Below, piece by piece: positions 18,500 through 28,227 of a DNA stretch of 64,000 bases (its first letter is position 1; each line of letters opens with the position of its first letter). The notes under the pieces were generated by a model. It was not told where the DNA came from. It did not search any database and saw only the letters and a program-made list of their open reading frames with translations. Source of the stretch: Bacillota bacterium (lineage in GTDB: Bacteria; Bacillota; Clostridia; Acetivibrionales; DTU013); NCBI GenBank assembly GCA_023435745.1, contig JAEZMD010000016.1:62001-126000 (forward strand), read 5' to 3'. The translations under genes and the position numbers were made by a program.

Positions 18500-18714
18500 A
18501 AAAGAGCAATAATTTCGATTGTGTTTAATTTTTTGGCAATAGTACGTAGAAAATTTGAACACAAAAGGAGATTTTGCTCATTTGAGAGCAAAAATCTGAT
18601 CACAATCGAAATTTTTGCTCAGTCGTCTGCTTAAATCTAAACACAATCGAAATTTTTGCTCAGTCGTCTGCTTAAATCTAAACACAAACGTAAATTTTGC
18701 TCAGCCGTCTGCTC
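18500..18714. repeat. 41-bp tandem repeat (four copies) with an inverted fifth copy
   Basis: Three close copies of 41 bp start at 18592, 18633 and 18674, and a degenerate one at 18551 keeps exact 41-bp phase. The core is ACACAATCGAAATTTTTGCTC. An inverted partial copy lies at about 18503-18530 (GAGCAATAATTTCGATTGTG). A perfect 10-bp inverted repeat (GAGCAAAAAT/ATTTTTGCTC, 18586-18595 and 18611-18620) arises where copies 0 and 1 meet. The units are contiguous with no unique spacers, so this is not a CRISPR array. It occupies the spacer between the converging pectin operons and could fold into a large stem-loop. No gene is seen in 18430-18788. Confidence 0.92.
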
Positions 18715-18788
18715 ATTTACTTTAAGTGATAATGTAAAAATGAAGAAGTAGAAGGGATAGTTTCAATTCGCGTTTAGGATGGAACACC

Positions 18789-19409
18789 TCACCGATAAAA
18801 TGTTTCCTTCAAGTAGCGTATCCCTTCGTCAATCTCCTGCGGTGCGGTATCCTCCATGAGCACATAGCTCATGGGCTTGTATTGCTTCAGAAGCCCAAAC
18901 ACCAGCCCATAATGGAGGGAGCCTTTTCCGGCCTGAACCGATCGGAGCTCGCTCCCGTCAATAATGAAGTCCTTGGCGTGAAGCGCAACGATCCTGTCGC
19001 CGAAAAGCTCAAAGGACTCTTTGATGATCCTATCCTGATCAAGATAGTTATCTATTGTTAATAGATTCACCGGATCAAATATCACTTTAAGATGATCGGA
19101 GCCTATCCTGTCGATCAGCCTTTTGATGCGCTCCGGTGAGTTCATGACATATTTCGCGACCCCTTCGACTGCCACGATTGCCCCAAATTTCTCCGCTTCT
19201 TCCACCAGCTCGCGGACACTGCCGACCAGCAGCTCAAAAGCCTCTTCGCTGTGGTTATCCGGGTGGAAGGAAAAATCAGCGTTCAGCGATCCGGTCTCCG
19301 TCCCTACCACCGAACACCCGAAATCCCGGGCATAACACAGGTATTCTTTGAAGAGGGCCAGCTGCCTTCTTCTTTCCTCTTTGTCGGGCGCTCTCACGCC
19401 AAGCAGCAT
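18789..19409 (-). CDS. Sugar phosphate isomerase/epimerase (xylose-isomerase-like TIM barrel), N-terminally truncated
   Basis: 206 residues; family members are normally about 270-290. The visible part begins in the middle of the barrel and contains VVGTETGS near residue 37, VAVEGVAKY near 98, a metal-ligand strand LKVIFDPVNLL near 127, LHAKDF near 160 and a closing helix. The first 60-70 residues, with the first beta strands, are missing. The preceding regulator gene ends 12 bases upstream, so no room remains for them. A good ribosome site (AAGGAG, overlapping that gene's stop) still precedes ATG 19409. It is last in the rhamnogalacturonan/pectin transport operon. It is either a decaying gene or a shortened protein; family membership is clear, activity doubtful. 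Confidence 0.75.
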   Translation of the reverse strand: MLLGVRAPDKEERRRQLALFKEYLCYARDFGCSVVGTETGSLNADFSFHPDNHSEEAFELLVGSVRELVEEAEKFGAIVAVEGVAKYVMNSPERIKRLIDRIGSDHLKVIFDPVNLLTIDNYLDQDRIIKESFELFGDRIVALHAKDFIIDGSELRSVQAGKGSLHYGLVFGLLKQYKPMSYVLMEDTAPQEIDEGIRYLKETFYR

Positions 19410-19421
19410 ACTGATGTCTCC

Positions 19422-21047
19422 TTACCTTCCCTGCTTCTTATACTCGATTGGTGTAATTCCTGTCACATTTTTAAACACTGTGGAAAAATACTGAACATTT
19501 TGATACCCCAGGCTCTCACATATCTCATAAATTTTCTTGCCGCTGTATCTTAAAAGCTCCTTGGCCAGCTCCACCCTGATGTTTCGGACATATTCCACAA
19601 ATGGGATCCCGGTTTCTTCCTTAAAAAGCCTGCTAAGATAGGAAGGATTCAGGTTGACATGCTCTGCTACCTCACTTAAAGAGAGGTCTTTATTGCTGTT
19701 CTTTTTTATGTATTCCACCGCGGAATTGATTACGCTGCCCACGCGGAGAGCTTTTTTCTCATTGATGACCTTGCAGGTCCTCTCCACAAGATTTTCATAC
19801 CAGCCTGTGATCTCGTCCAGGGTGTGCTTTTTGAAAATCTCCCCGTATATATGCACAGGCTTGCCATATATCTCCTCGGGAGTGATGTTCATTTCATAGA
19901 GCGTCCGCAGCAGAGCGGACAGAAGCTGGCAGAAAACCTGCTGAATATAGTAATAGGGTATACTCCTGACACTGACCAGCTCATCGATCTTTTTGCGGAT
20001 CAGCAGCATGACCTCCCGTGACTTTCCCGTCCAGAGCGTATCCTGAATGCGTCTTAGCAGCTCGTTCAAGTCATTTACCGGAAGGGTAAGCATGTCGTCC
20101 TTCAGTTCTACGTGATCGATATAGAGCACCGTATTGTTCCCATAAACCAGCCTGTAGTTCAATGCCTTCACGGCTTCCTGATAAGATGCGGCCACATCCC
20201 TGACCGAAGGATAGATTCTCCCCAGACCCGCACTTACAGAAATATCGATAGCTCTGTGTAAGGAATTCTTGATTTTTTCCGCAGTCTTTGCCGCTATACG
20301 TATAGCTTCCTCGTGATCAGCTCCTGTATTGTAGATGGCGACCACTTCATTGTTGTAGCTTTGAAAGACGGTCCGCTTAAACTGCTCGGGCAAAAGCTCC
20401 TTTATCATTTCAGATATCCGCAGCAAAATAATCTGGACGCTTTTTTCAAAAAACTCCTCGGAGGTTTCCTCCAGATTATCCAGTGTAAAGACCATGACGC
20501 CGATGTCGTGTTCATCGATATCAATGCCGTAGGTGTCGAATTGCTTGCTGTAGTCCCCGGAAATCTTTGTTTTTCCCATAATCAGTTTATTATGATAATA
20601 TTCCTGAATCGTCGGAAGGCTGCTCTGATAAAGCTCCTCCAGCCTGTCCTGATTTTCACGCAGGTAAATTTCCTTCAGAATAATATCACGCGCTTTCTGG
20701 ACCTCTTCAATGATTCTCTGCTTCCTAAGCGGCTTGGTGATATAGGAAAGGACTCCGAGGGATATAGCCTCCTGAGCATATTCAAACTGCTCATAGGCGC
20801 TGATGAGAAGAATTTTGATACCCGGCAGGATTTTTCTGAGTTCTTTGATAAGCTCAAGGCCATTGAGTCCCGGCATTTTGATATCTGTGATAATTAAGTC
20901 GGGACTCAGATTCCTTGCCAGCTCAAGTGCTTCAATCCCATTGTGTGCAGCGCCGACCACCTTGATGCCGAAGCTTTTCCAGTCAATGCTTTCCGTAAGG
21001 CCATCGAGAATGATCTGTTCATCATCTGCAATAATCATTTTAAGCAT
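19422..21047 (-). CDS. YesN-type response regulator with AraC DNA-binding domain
   Basis: 541 residues. The N-terminal receiver (1-120) has DD in IIADDEQ, phospho-acceptor Asp55 in IITDIKMPG and the Lys of ITKPL. A long middle region of about 300 residues follows, as in YesN-like regulators. The C-terminal 100 residues are a double helix-turn-helix of the AraC type (LSEVAEHVNLNPSYLSRLFKEETG and YEICESLGYQNVQYFSTVFKNVTG). The start overlaps the 3' end of the kinase gene by eight bases, and GGGAGG lies six bases upstream. It should activate the adjacent transporter genes, and possibly uxaE-GH28, once phosphorylated by that kinase. Confidence 0.93.
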   Translation of the reverse strand: MLKMIIADDEQIILDGLTESIDWKSFGIKVVGAAHNGIEALELARNLSPDLIITDIKMPGLNGLELIKELRKILPGIKILLISAYEQFEYAQEAISLGVLSYITKPLRKQRIIEEVQKARDIILKEIYLRENQDRLEELYQSSLPTIQEYYHNKLIMGKTKISGDYSKQFDTYGIDIDEHDIGVMVFTLDNLEETSEEFFEKSVQIILLRISEMIKELLPEQFKRTVFQSYNNEVVAIYNTGADHEEAIRIAAKTAEKIKNSLHRAIDISVSAGLGRIYPSVRDVAASYQEAVKALNYRLVYGNNTVLYIDHVELKDDMLTLPVNDLNELLRRIQDTLWTGKSREVMLLIRKKIDELVSVRSIPYYYIQQVFCQLLSALLRTLYEMNITPEEIYGKPVHIYGEIFKKHTLDEITGWYENLVERTCKVINEKKALRVGSVINSAVEYIKKNSNKDLSLSEVAEHVNLNPSYLSRLFKEETGIPFVEYVRNIRVELAKELLRYSGKKIYEICESLGYQNVQYFSTVFKNVTGITPIEYKKQGR

Positions 21048-22866
21048 GCTGTTCCTCCCGAATTCCGGCCGGTTCTGAAGGGATGAAGACAGTTACCTTT
21101 GTCCCGGCGCCTTCCATACTTTTGATCGTCAATCCATAGGTATCGCCATATGCGATCTTGATACGCTTGTTAATATTCCCCAGCGCGAAGAAGCTGTCGA
21201 TGGGTTCATCCTTTTCACCGTTGAGATAACTGATTACCTCCTGGATTTTGTCGTTGCTGATTCCAACGCCATTGTCCTCTACCGTAAAGAATATCCTGTC
21301 CCTTATTTTGATTCCCTTCACTGAAATATGCGCCAGGTCAGCCTTCGGCTCAATCCCGTGGCAAATGGCATTTTCCAGCAGCGGCTGCAAAATAAAATTA
21401 GGAATCGTCATCGAAAGAATCTCGGGGTCAAAATCGAAGTCACAGGTAAAGCGGTTCTTAAAGCGTATCTGCTGAATTTTTACATAATCCTTTAGCTGCT
21501 CCAGAGTATCTGATATCGTGATATAATCCTTGCCTGCATTGAGACTTTTTTTATAATAATTCGAGACGGCGTCCACAAGAACCTCCAGTTCATCGTACCG
21601 CTCCAATTGAATAAGCCAGTTCATATTATCGAAAATATTGTAAATAAAATGCGGATTAATCTTGGATTGCAGGAGCTTCAGCTCCGCCTCCTTCTGCAGC
21701 AGCTTCTGCTCGTAAAGCTCGCCGAACAGATTTCGGATCCTGTCCACCATGTCGTTGAAGCTCGAATACATATACCCGAATTCATCATGACCGCTGTCTG
21801 AAATGGAAACATTGAAATCTCCTTTCTCAACCTTCTTCATGGAAAGGATCAATGTCCTGATCCGCCGGTAAATCTTTGCCTGCATGAGCAGTATAAGTAA
21901 TACGGCCGAAATTGCGCTCATCATAAAAAAAAGCAGCAGGATTGCATCGCGAAGCTGGGACATCTGAGCATTGGATGTATTGGCGGGCACAATGGATACA
22001 TAGCGCCAGCCGGTATACTCGGACCTTTCATATATGACAATATATTCCGTGTTATCGGCCTTATAGGTTTTGACGCCGCTGTGCCCCACAACAAGAGCAT
22101 TTATGGCAATGATTTGATCTCTTGTAAACATGGAGCCGTCCGAAAACGCTTCCACCAAAATATTATTGTAATCGTCAACAAGCATGCTCCCAGAAGAGCT
22201 GTTCCCCTGAATGACTTTCTTCAAATCATATTTATCAATATTAATGGCCAGCGTTCCGGCCTTTTTCCCTTCAGAAATCAGGTATACCGGACGGACAAAA
22301 GAGATCTGTTCATAATTCCTATTCAGAATAAAGGTAAGGTTCTTTCTGTATAAATCCGTCAGAATATAGCGTTCGCTTGTGTCCTGAAGCATGTCAAAAT
22401 ACTTTTTATCTTCCCATTTCAACGTGGAAAACAGTCCATAATCTGAAGTTATCAGTTTTCCATCCCGATTAACGTATAAATCAACAGATTTTGTGCTTGT
22501 GGTAGAATTGGTCACGATTCCCTGAAGTGTTTCCATCAGATCACGATAGTTTTGTGCTTGCAGGGACGGATCATGGGAATAAAGCCCCAATACCTTCTGC
22601 ACCACAGGATTACTCTGAACGATATCCGCCGTATACTCCATGCTCTCAAGCGTCCGGTTGACAAATTCATTAGTCTTTATAACGACACTTTGGCTTTCAC
22701 TTATTACGATCTGCTTGATATTCGCGGAGTATAGTCTGTAGAAAACAGAGTTGAATACAAGATAAACAAATATGACAATTATAAAAAAATAAAGAATTAT
22801 TTTTTTCTGTGAGGCAAATATCTTATAATCACTTTTTGAAATGGGCTCGGTATCATGCTGCTTCAT
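21040..22866 (-). CDS. YesM-type membrane sensor histidine kinase
   Basis: About 608 residues from ATG 22866, which has AAAGAGGG seven bases upstream. The frame stays open to 23001, but that extension has no ribosome site. A first membrane helix lies near residues 25-45, then an extracellular dCache-like sensor to about 310, and a second helix near 315-340. HAMP follows, then a His_kinase (PF06580) block with KINPHFIYN (His about 404), N-box LLENAICHG and G-box VEDNGVGIS. This pairing with an AraC-type regulator beside a CUT1 sugar transporter is the YesMN arrangement, in which extracellular or transporter-bound oligosaccharide is sensed. Overlap with the regulator gene shows coupling. Confidence 0.93.
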   Translation of the reverse strand: MKQHDTEPISKSDYKIFASQKKIILYFFIIVIFVYLVFNSVFYRLYSANIKQIVISESQSVVIKTNEFVNRTLESMEYTADIVQSNPVVQKVLGLYSHDPSLQAQNYRDLMETLQGIVTNSTTSTKSVDLYVNRDGKLITSDYGLFSTLKWEDKKYFDMLQDTSERYILTDLYRKNLTFILNRNYEQISFVRPVYLISEGKKAGTLAINIDKYDLKKVIQGNSSSGSMLVDDYNNILVEAFSDGSMFTRDQIIAINALVVGHSGVKTYKADNTEYIVIYERSEYTGWRYVSIVPANTSNAQMSQLRDAILLLFFMMSAISAVLLILLMQAKIYRRIRTLILSMKKVEKGDFNVSISDSGHDEFGYMYSSFNDMVDRIRNLFGELYEQKLLQKEAELKLLQSKINPHFIYNIFDNMNWLIQLERYDELEVLVDAVSNYYKKSLNAGKDYITISDTLEQLKDYVKIQQIRFKNRFTCDFDFDPEILSMTIPNFILQPLLENAICHGIEPKADLAHISVKGIKIRDRIFFTVEDNGVGISNDKIQEVISYLNGEKDEPIDSFFALGNINKRIKIAYGDTYGLTIKSMEGAGTKVTVFIPSEPAGIREEQHA

Positions 22867-23020
22867 GCGTGTGCCCTCTTTCATCGTATATAATAATAAT
22901 ATAATAAATCCCTCTATGTAGCAATAAAGCAGCAAAATAAAACCCAAGGCAGAAAATGTAAAACAGGGCAGAATTGTTTTTCCGCCCCGCAATACCAACA
23001 TTTTTCCTATTGGCAGGTCA

Positions 23021-24565
23021 TTACTTGTTCAATTCATTGAGCATTTCATCACCGCTGATGCTCTTCCAGAAGGCTTCGAAATCAACGTAGCCCTTATCAA
23101 CAGTCGTCGCGCCCATAATGATTAGAGATGCTATTTCTTCTATCTTCTTCTTGTATGCAGGCTGGTTCTTGTCATACAGATCAGATTTACCGCCTATGAC
23201 CACATACTTCGGTCCAAGATACTTGACAACCTCACTGTTGATCTCAAGCTGTCTGGGTATCAGTTTTTCGACTTCACCCCAGCTGAAATCAAACTTATCC
23301 ACCTTCGGGTAGTACAGATAGAATTGGTTGACATCACACTTGTAACCTGAGTTGGCAGCCTTTTCTGTGGCTTTGATCTCACCGTTTTCAATCGTAAAAT
23401 GCTTATCCTGGACACCAAGGCATCTGAGCTTAACACCCTCTTCGGTATAGACATAATAGTCAATGACTTCCAGAGCTCTGTCAGGATTAGCGCAATTAGG
23501 AGCAATAGCAAGCACGTCATTGATTGCTTCATTCAAATTGCCACCTTTACCGGTTGGTCCTCTGAGTTCATAAACCGGAACGAACTCGGTAGCCGCATTC
23601 ACTTTGACGCTCTCTGAGGAATAGAACAGGAATCTGTTCCAATAGTCCAGCGTGGATACTGCTTTTCCGGTGAACAATTTTTCACGGATCATTGCATTCT
23701 CATTGGTAAGGAATTCCTGATCCCAGATACCGTCTGCGTACAGCCTGGCTATGTACGTCAGAGCTTCCTTCATTTCCGGAGTATTGAAGCCATCGTAGTA
23801 TTTTCCCGAGCTGTCCTGCGCAATGCCAAAGTAAGCGCCAAACGGGTTTGTGAAGAATGGCAGGTTATCCAGGAACTTCGGGAACGTAAAGGGAATGACT
23901 CCGGATCCAGCCGCTTTTTTCATCTCGGTATAGAACTCTTCAGTAGAAGGCGTGGAAGAGAGATTTATGCCGAACTTATCAATCATGTCTTTTCTGAGCC
24001 ACAGATTTTTTTTCATTGGAACGTACATCGGAATAGCCTGGACTTTACCATTTACAGTGACATACTGCATATAGCTTGGATCGATCTGGGATGTAATGTT
24101 TGCAAAGTTGGGAAGCAGATCATCCAAAGGCCTTGTGTAGCCTCTTGCTGCATACACCTGAATATTATCCATCGCTTTTCTCACGGCAAAGATATCAGGA
24201 GCATCGTTGGAACTGAGCATAACATTCAGTTTATCGTTGTAGCTGCTCTGCGGAGGGGCTATAACTTCAAGATCAGTGCTGGTTTTTGCCTCAATAGCCA
24301 ACTCAACCTCTTTCATCAGCTCTGGATCGACTGCCTCTCCTCCCCAACCGGTTTGTGAAAGACAAAAGCTCAATTTGACAATTTCCTTCGGAGCAACTGT
24401 TTCCTCAGGTGTTTTTTCAGCTGCCGGTTCTGCTTTGGTTTCCGGTTCGGCAGCAGCCGTTGTGGTCGGTTCCGCTCCTTGTTTAGCCGTCCCGCAGCCA
24501 AACAGTGCCATTGCAAACATAATGCCAACAAGTATGAGCGCCGGGATTCTCCTCACTTTTAACAT
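23021..24565 (-). CDS. Extracellular solute-binding lipoprotein of a CUT1 sugar ABC transporter
   Basis: About 514 residues from the ATG giving MLKVRRIP; AAAGGAG lies upstream and the longer start at 24586 overlaps that site. A lipoprotein signal peptide ends in ALFGC, the lipobox, and a Thr/Glu/Ala-rich tether covers about residues 20-55. The mature part is a cluster-B binding fold with SSNDAPDIFAVR and MYVPMKKNLWLRKDM, typical of the LipO/LplA/YtcQ group that binds acidic plant oligosaccharides. It is followed by YesM/YesN genes and preceded by two matching permeases. No ATPase gene is present, as is common for these systems, which share an MsmX-like ATPase. Pectin- or rhamnogalacturonan-derived oligomers are the inferred ligand. 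Confidence 0.92.
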   Translation of the reverse strand: MLKVRRIPALILVGIMFAMALFGCGTAKQGAEPTTTAAAEPETKAEPAAEKTPEETVAPKEIVKLSFCLSQTGWGGEAVDPELMKEVELAIEAKTSTDLEVIAPPQSSYNDKLNVMLSSNDAPDIFAVRKAMDNIQVYAARGYTRPLDDLLPNFANITSQIDPSYMQYVTVNGKVQAIPMYVPMKKNLWLRKDMIDKFGINLSSTPSTEEFYTEMKKAAGSGVIPFTFPKFLDNLPFFTNPFGAYFGIAQDSSGKYYDGFNTPEMKEALTYIARLYADGIWDQEFLTNENAMIREKLFTGKAVSTLDYWNRFLFYSSESVKVNAATEFVPVYELRGPTGKGGNLNEAINDVLAIAPNCANPDRALEVIDYYVYTEEGVKLRCLGVQDKHFTIENGEIKATEKAANSGYKCDVNQFYLYYPKVDKFDFSWGEVEKLIPRQLEINSEVVKYLGPKYVVIGGKSDLYDKNQPAYKKKIEEIASLIIMGATTVDKGYVDFEAFWKSISGDEMLNELNK

Positions 24566-24645
24566 CTTTATCATTTCTCCTTTCATAATTTGCCTCTATA
24601 AAATCGGACATTCAATGTCCGAGCATAGACAACGCGGGATCTGTA

Positions 24646-25494
24646 CTACTCTTTTATAGAACCAAGCATGATGCCTGAGATAAAATACTTCTGAACCAAA
24701 GGGTAAAGTATCAGTACCGGCAGCATGGTCATGATCATGACCGCCATCTTAAAGTTATTCAGCGCCGAATAAGAGGATATCGCCGATTCAGACTGGAAAA
24801 TAAGCTGTCGCAGCAGTACCTGCAGCGTATATTTTGAACTGTCGTTGATAAACATGACCACACTAAGATAAGTGTTCCAGTGGGATACGGTTGTAAATAA
24901 GGTAACTGCAGCCAATATCGGAATCGATATTGGCATGACTATCCGGATCATAATTCCAATCTCGGTGCATCCGTCGATCCTGGCGGACTCCATGAGACTT
25001 TCCGGAAGCGAGCTGATATAATTCTTGACCAGTATCAGGTTATACGTGGAGATCGCAGCCGGAATGATCAGGGCAAGATAACTGTTGATCAGTCCAAGGT
25101 TTTTAACGACCAGATAGAACGGGATGATCCCCGCATCCAAAACCATGGTTGCTATTACAAACCTGATAAGGAAGCTCTTCCCGATGAGATCCTTTTGAGC
25201 CATTGCATAACCCATAGTAACCGTCATGATCATGGAAAAGGCCGTTGCGGCAATTGTCACCAGTATCGAATTCCTGAAGGCCGGCATATAACCGCTGTTC
25301 AATATGGCCCGGTAGCTTTGAAAGGTGATATCCCTCGGGACCAGGACAAAGCCCAGCCTTGCAACGATATCATCCGGTGATAGAGACGTCACGATAATCA
25401 TCAGCACAGGCAATGCAATCACTATGCACACCAGTGACAATACAGCAAAATTTATCACGTTAAAAACCTTTCGTCCAATGGAGACCTGATACAT
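24646..25494 (-). CDS. CUT1 ABC permease, LplC/YtcP-like
   Basis: About 282 residues with six predicted membrane helices and the permease EAA loop (ESARIDGCTEIGIMIRIVMPIS) near residue 185, which contacts the shared ATPase. It begins at ATG 25494, with GGTG six bases upstream, or at GTG 25503. The length and C-terminus match LplC-type permeases of acidic oligosaccharide importers. It lies 18 bases downstream of its partner permease and upstream of the binding lipoprotein. Confidence 0.92.
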   Translation of the reverse strand: MYQVSIGRKVFNVINFAVLSLVCIVIALPVLMIIVTSLSPDDIVARLGFVLVPRDITFQSYRAILNSGYMPAFRNSILVTIAATAFSMIMTVTMGYAMAQKDLIGKSFLIRFVIATMVLDAGIIPFYLVVKNLGLINSYLALIIPAAISTYNLILVKNYISSLPESLMESARIDGCTEIGIMIRIVMPISIPILAAVTLFTTVSHWNTYLSVVMFINDSSKYTLQVLLRQLIFQSESAISSYSALNNFKMAVMIMTMLPVLILYPLVQKYFISGIMLGSIKE

Positions 25495-25512
25495 ATCAAT
25501 CACCGTCCGCTA

Positions 25513-26472
25513 CTATAGAATAGATTCGCCCAGGGCCTTTTTACTGGTCATGTTACATCCGACAACAAGTAAGGCGCTGACGACCGCGGTAAATAAGCTG
25601 ACAGCTGTCGCATAACCGATATTTCCGTTTAGCAGGCCCTCCGTGTAGGAGTAGGTGGATAATACCTCGCTGACACTTAACACGGTAGGCCCGGTCATAA
25701 CGAGGACCTGTTCGAAAATCATCAGAATTCGAGCAACCGTTAACAAAAGGACCGTTGCGATCGTGCTTTTAATCGATGGAAGCGTAACATACTTCAGCTT
25801 CCCCAGGTAACCGGCTCCATCCACGGTGGCGGCGTCATACAGCTGCGGGTCAACAGTTGACAGGGTCGCTACGTAAATAACAGTGCCATATCCTACGTCA
25901 CGCCACATATAGGATGCGACGAGCACACCCCTGAAATACTGCGGCATGGCCATAAAGTAAATGGACTTGCCGCCAAGCAGCTGTATGATCTCATTGACAA
26001 TACCTTCGCTGGGTGAAAGGATCATAACGAAAATTGCTCCGACCACGACCCATGAAAAGAAATGCGGGATATAAACAATAAATTGAACCAGCTTCTTAAA
26101 TCTGATATGGATGATTTCGTTCATCATTAAGGCCAGTATGATTGGCAGCGGAAAATAGAAAACCAGATTCAAAAAACTGATGATCAATGTGTTTCTGAAG
26201 GCACCCCAGAAGCCTGGGGATGTAAAGAGCTGTCTGAAATTATCAAGTCCGATGAAAGAGATCTGAGCCTTTGTCCCGTAATCGGTAAAGGCTGTGACGG
26301 CGCCAAGCATCGGGGCGTATCTAAAAAAGAGATACCAGAGGACACCCGGTATGAGCATGATAAGGATCGCTTTTTGCCGTTTAAATTTACTTCTAAGTTC
26401 ACTTTTTCTTACTATCTTGTCCGGAATGACTGCTTTATTCTCTTCGGAAGTTACTGCCGCATTTGTGCTCAT
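25513..26472 (-). CDS. CUT1 ABC permease, LplB/YtbP-like
   Basis: 319 residues with a cytosolic N-terminal tail, six membrane helices (first near 38-60, motif FRYAPMLGAV) and the EAA loop DAATVDGAGYLGKLKYVTLPS near residue 205. ATG 26472 has AAGGAG eight bases upstream, so this is the first gene of the transporter-regulator operon. It forms the channel with the LplC-like permease. The 86 bases upstream are AT-rich with several TATA-like boxes, but I cannot fix a promoter. No ATPase gene is nearby. Confidence 0.92.
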   Translation of the reverse strand: MSTNAAVTSEENKAVIPDKIVRKSELRSKFKRQKAILIMLIPGVLWYLFFRYAPMLGAVTAFTDYGTKAQISFIGLDNFRQLFTSPGFWGAFRNTLIISFLNLVFYFPLPIILALMMNEIIHIRFKKLVQFIVYIPHFFSWVVVGAIFVMILSPSEGIVNEIIQLLGGKSIYFMAMPQYFRGVLVASYMWRDVGYGTVIYVATLSTVDPQLYDAATVDGAGYLGKLKYVTLPSIKSTIATVLLLTVARILMIFEQVLVMTGPTVLSVSEVLSTYSYTEGLLNGNIGYATAVSLFTAVVSALLVVGCNMTSKKALGESIL

Positions 26473-26558
26473 TTACACTTCTCCTTAAGCAGATAATTAC
26501 TATATAATTATCATACTTAAGTCCGGACACAATATAAACATGACATTTTCCACATTTG

Positions 26559-28160
26559 TTATAAGTTTTTTACTTTGCCGATGATTTTCTCGGCACAACG
26601 AATCCCGTCCACTGCCGCTGAGATTATACCTCCGGAATATCCTGCTCCCTCTCCGCAGGGATACAGCCCTTTGATCCCAATGGCCTCAAGGCTCTCTCCC
26701 CTTACAATTCGCACAGGGGAAGATGAGCGTGTCTCCGCCCCGGTTATCAGCGCATCAGGGAAGGCAAAGCCGGGCATCCACGCCTCCATCTCTGAAATGC
26801 TCTGCCGCAAAGAAGCTGCGACTGCCTCCGGCATATAGGAATCTACCGGCGCAAACCCGGTTCCCGGAAGATAAGTCGGCAGCACCTCTCCAAAGGCCGT
26901 TGTCTCACGATTGTTGATAAAGTCCTCCAGCCTTTGCACCGGTGCTTTGTAACCCCCGCCTCCGGCCGTAAACGCCGCTTCCTCAACCCGGCGCTGAAAC
27001 GCTATACCGGCAAGAGGATCACCGCTGCGAAGCTCCTCCGGATCTATCGTCACTAAAAGCGCCGTGTTGGCATTTCTGCCGTCCCGCGCATATTCGCTCA
27101 TTCCGTTTGTAACCAATCTGTTATCCTCTGAGGCGCCTGCGACCACTCTCCCTCCGGGGCACATGCAAAAAGTGTATACGCCTCTGCCGTTCGGCAGATG
27201 TACGACCATTCTGTAATCGGCAGCGCTAAGCGAAGGGTGCCCGGCAAAGTCTCCGTATCGGATTTTATCAATCATCGCCTGCGGATGCTCAATGCGCACG
27301 CCCATCGAGAACGGCTTTTGCTCCATACAAATGCCGCCGTTCCGCAGGCTCTCAAATACATCCCTTGCGCTGTGACCGACGGCCAGTATAATATTGTCCG
27401 TATTTAGCTCATTCAGTACCCCGTTCTCATAAAACCGTACGCCTGTAACCTGTCCTTCACTGTGCAATATATCCGTCACAATCGCACCGAAGCGCACCTC
27501 ACCTCCGAAGCCGACAGTCTTTTCTCTAAGTCTCTTCACTGCATCGCCAAGGCGGTCGGTGCCGATATGAGGCTTGCTCACAAAAAGAATTTCCGGCGGC
27601 GCACCCGCCTCCACAAATTCATTGAGAATCTTCATCTTACGCGGATCCCTTAGCCCAACCTTCAATTTTCCGTCGGAAAATGCACCTGCTCCACCCTCGC
27701 CAAACTGCACATTGGAGTTTATATCCAGAACCCCGGTCTGCCAGAACTTTAGTACGCTTTGCCTGCGTCTGTCCACATCAAGACCGCGTTCGAGCAGGAT
27801 GGGGCTTGCCCCTGCCTGCGCAAGAATCAGCGCCGCAAAGATTCCCGCAGGACCGCATCCAATGACCACAGGACGCGAACTCAGCTTTTCAACCCTCGGT
27901 ACCGTGTAGAAGCTCTCCTGCGCCTTTGTGACAGCTTTGCCTCTTTTCTGTGCCAGAACCTCGTCTTCATCTCCGAAGACAAAGACGTCTATTGTCATAT
28001 CGAAATAGACGTCCTGTTTATCAATCGAATTGATCGAACGTTTTACAATATTAATGCGCTCAATTCGGTCATGCCCGATGTGAAGCCTCTTTGAAGCAAT
28101 ATCTTTCAGCATTTCCAGATCATATATAAGCGGTATTTTCAGTTCGGCGATCCTGATCAT
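26559..28160 (-). CDS. FAD-dependent dehydrogenase of the COG2509 group
   Basis: About 533 residues from ATG 28160 (GGGAG six bases upstream); the GTG at 28184 is less likely. An N-terminal domain of about 90 residues precedes the Rossmann dinucleotide site VIGCGPAGIFAALILAQAG near residue 100. Further family marks are QFGEGGAGAFSDGKL near 155, ILAVGHSARDVFE near 265, a CPGGRVV segment near 340, and a closing FAD-contact block YPCGEGAGYSGGI near 500. The group is widespread and conserved in anaerobic Firmicutes but its reaction is not established. It is alone between the transporter operon and metY. The FAD-binding oxidoreductase call is firm; the substrate is unknown. Confidence 0.85.
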   Translation of the reverse strand: MIRIAELKIPLIYDLEMLKDIASKRLHIGHDRIERINIVKRSINSIDKQDVYFDMTIDVFVFGDEDEVLAQKRGKAVTKAQESFYTVPRVEKLSSRPVVIGCGPAGIFAALILAQAGASPILLERGLDVDRRRQSVLKFWQTGVLDINSNVQFGEGGAGAFSDGKLKVGLRDPRKMKILNEFVEAGAPPEILFVSKPHIGTDRLGDAVKRLREKTVGFGGEVRFGAIVTDILHSEGQVTGVRFYENGVLNELNTDNIILAVGHSARDVFESLRNGGICMEQKPFSMGVRIEHPQAMIDKIRYGDFAGHPSLSAADYRMVVHLPNGRGVYTFCMCPGGRVVAGASEDNRLVTNGMSEYARDGRNANTALLVTIDPEELRSGDPLAGIAFQRRVEEAAFTAGGGGYKAPVQRLEDFINNRETTAFGEVLPTYLPGTGFAPVDSYMPEAVAASLRQSISEMEAWMPGFAFPDALITGAETRSSSPVRIVRGESLEAIGIKGLYPCGEGAGYSGGIISAAVDGIRCAEKIIGKVKNL

Positions 28161-28227
28161 TGTTAGCTCCCAGTCCTGCTGCACTTCATAGCACGCATAA
28201 ACATGTATTGCTATTGCATCAAACCCA

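Noticed and set aside
18551..18714. CRISPR array
   Set aside because: The 41-bp units are contiguous with no unique spacers, and no cas gene is present.
20313..20897. 194-codon plus frame
   Set aside because: Antisense to the YesN-type regulator, which has a complete receiver and HTH.
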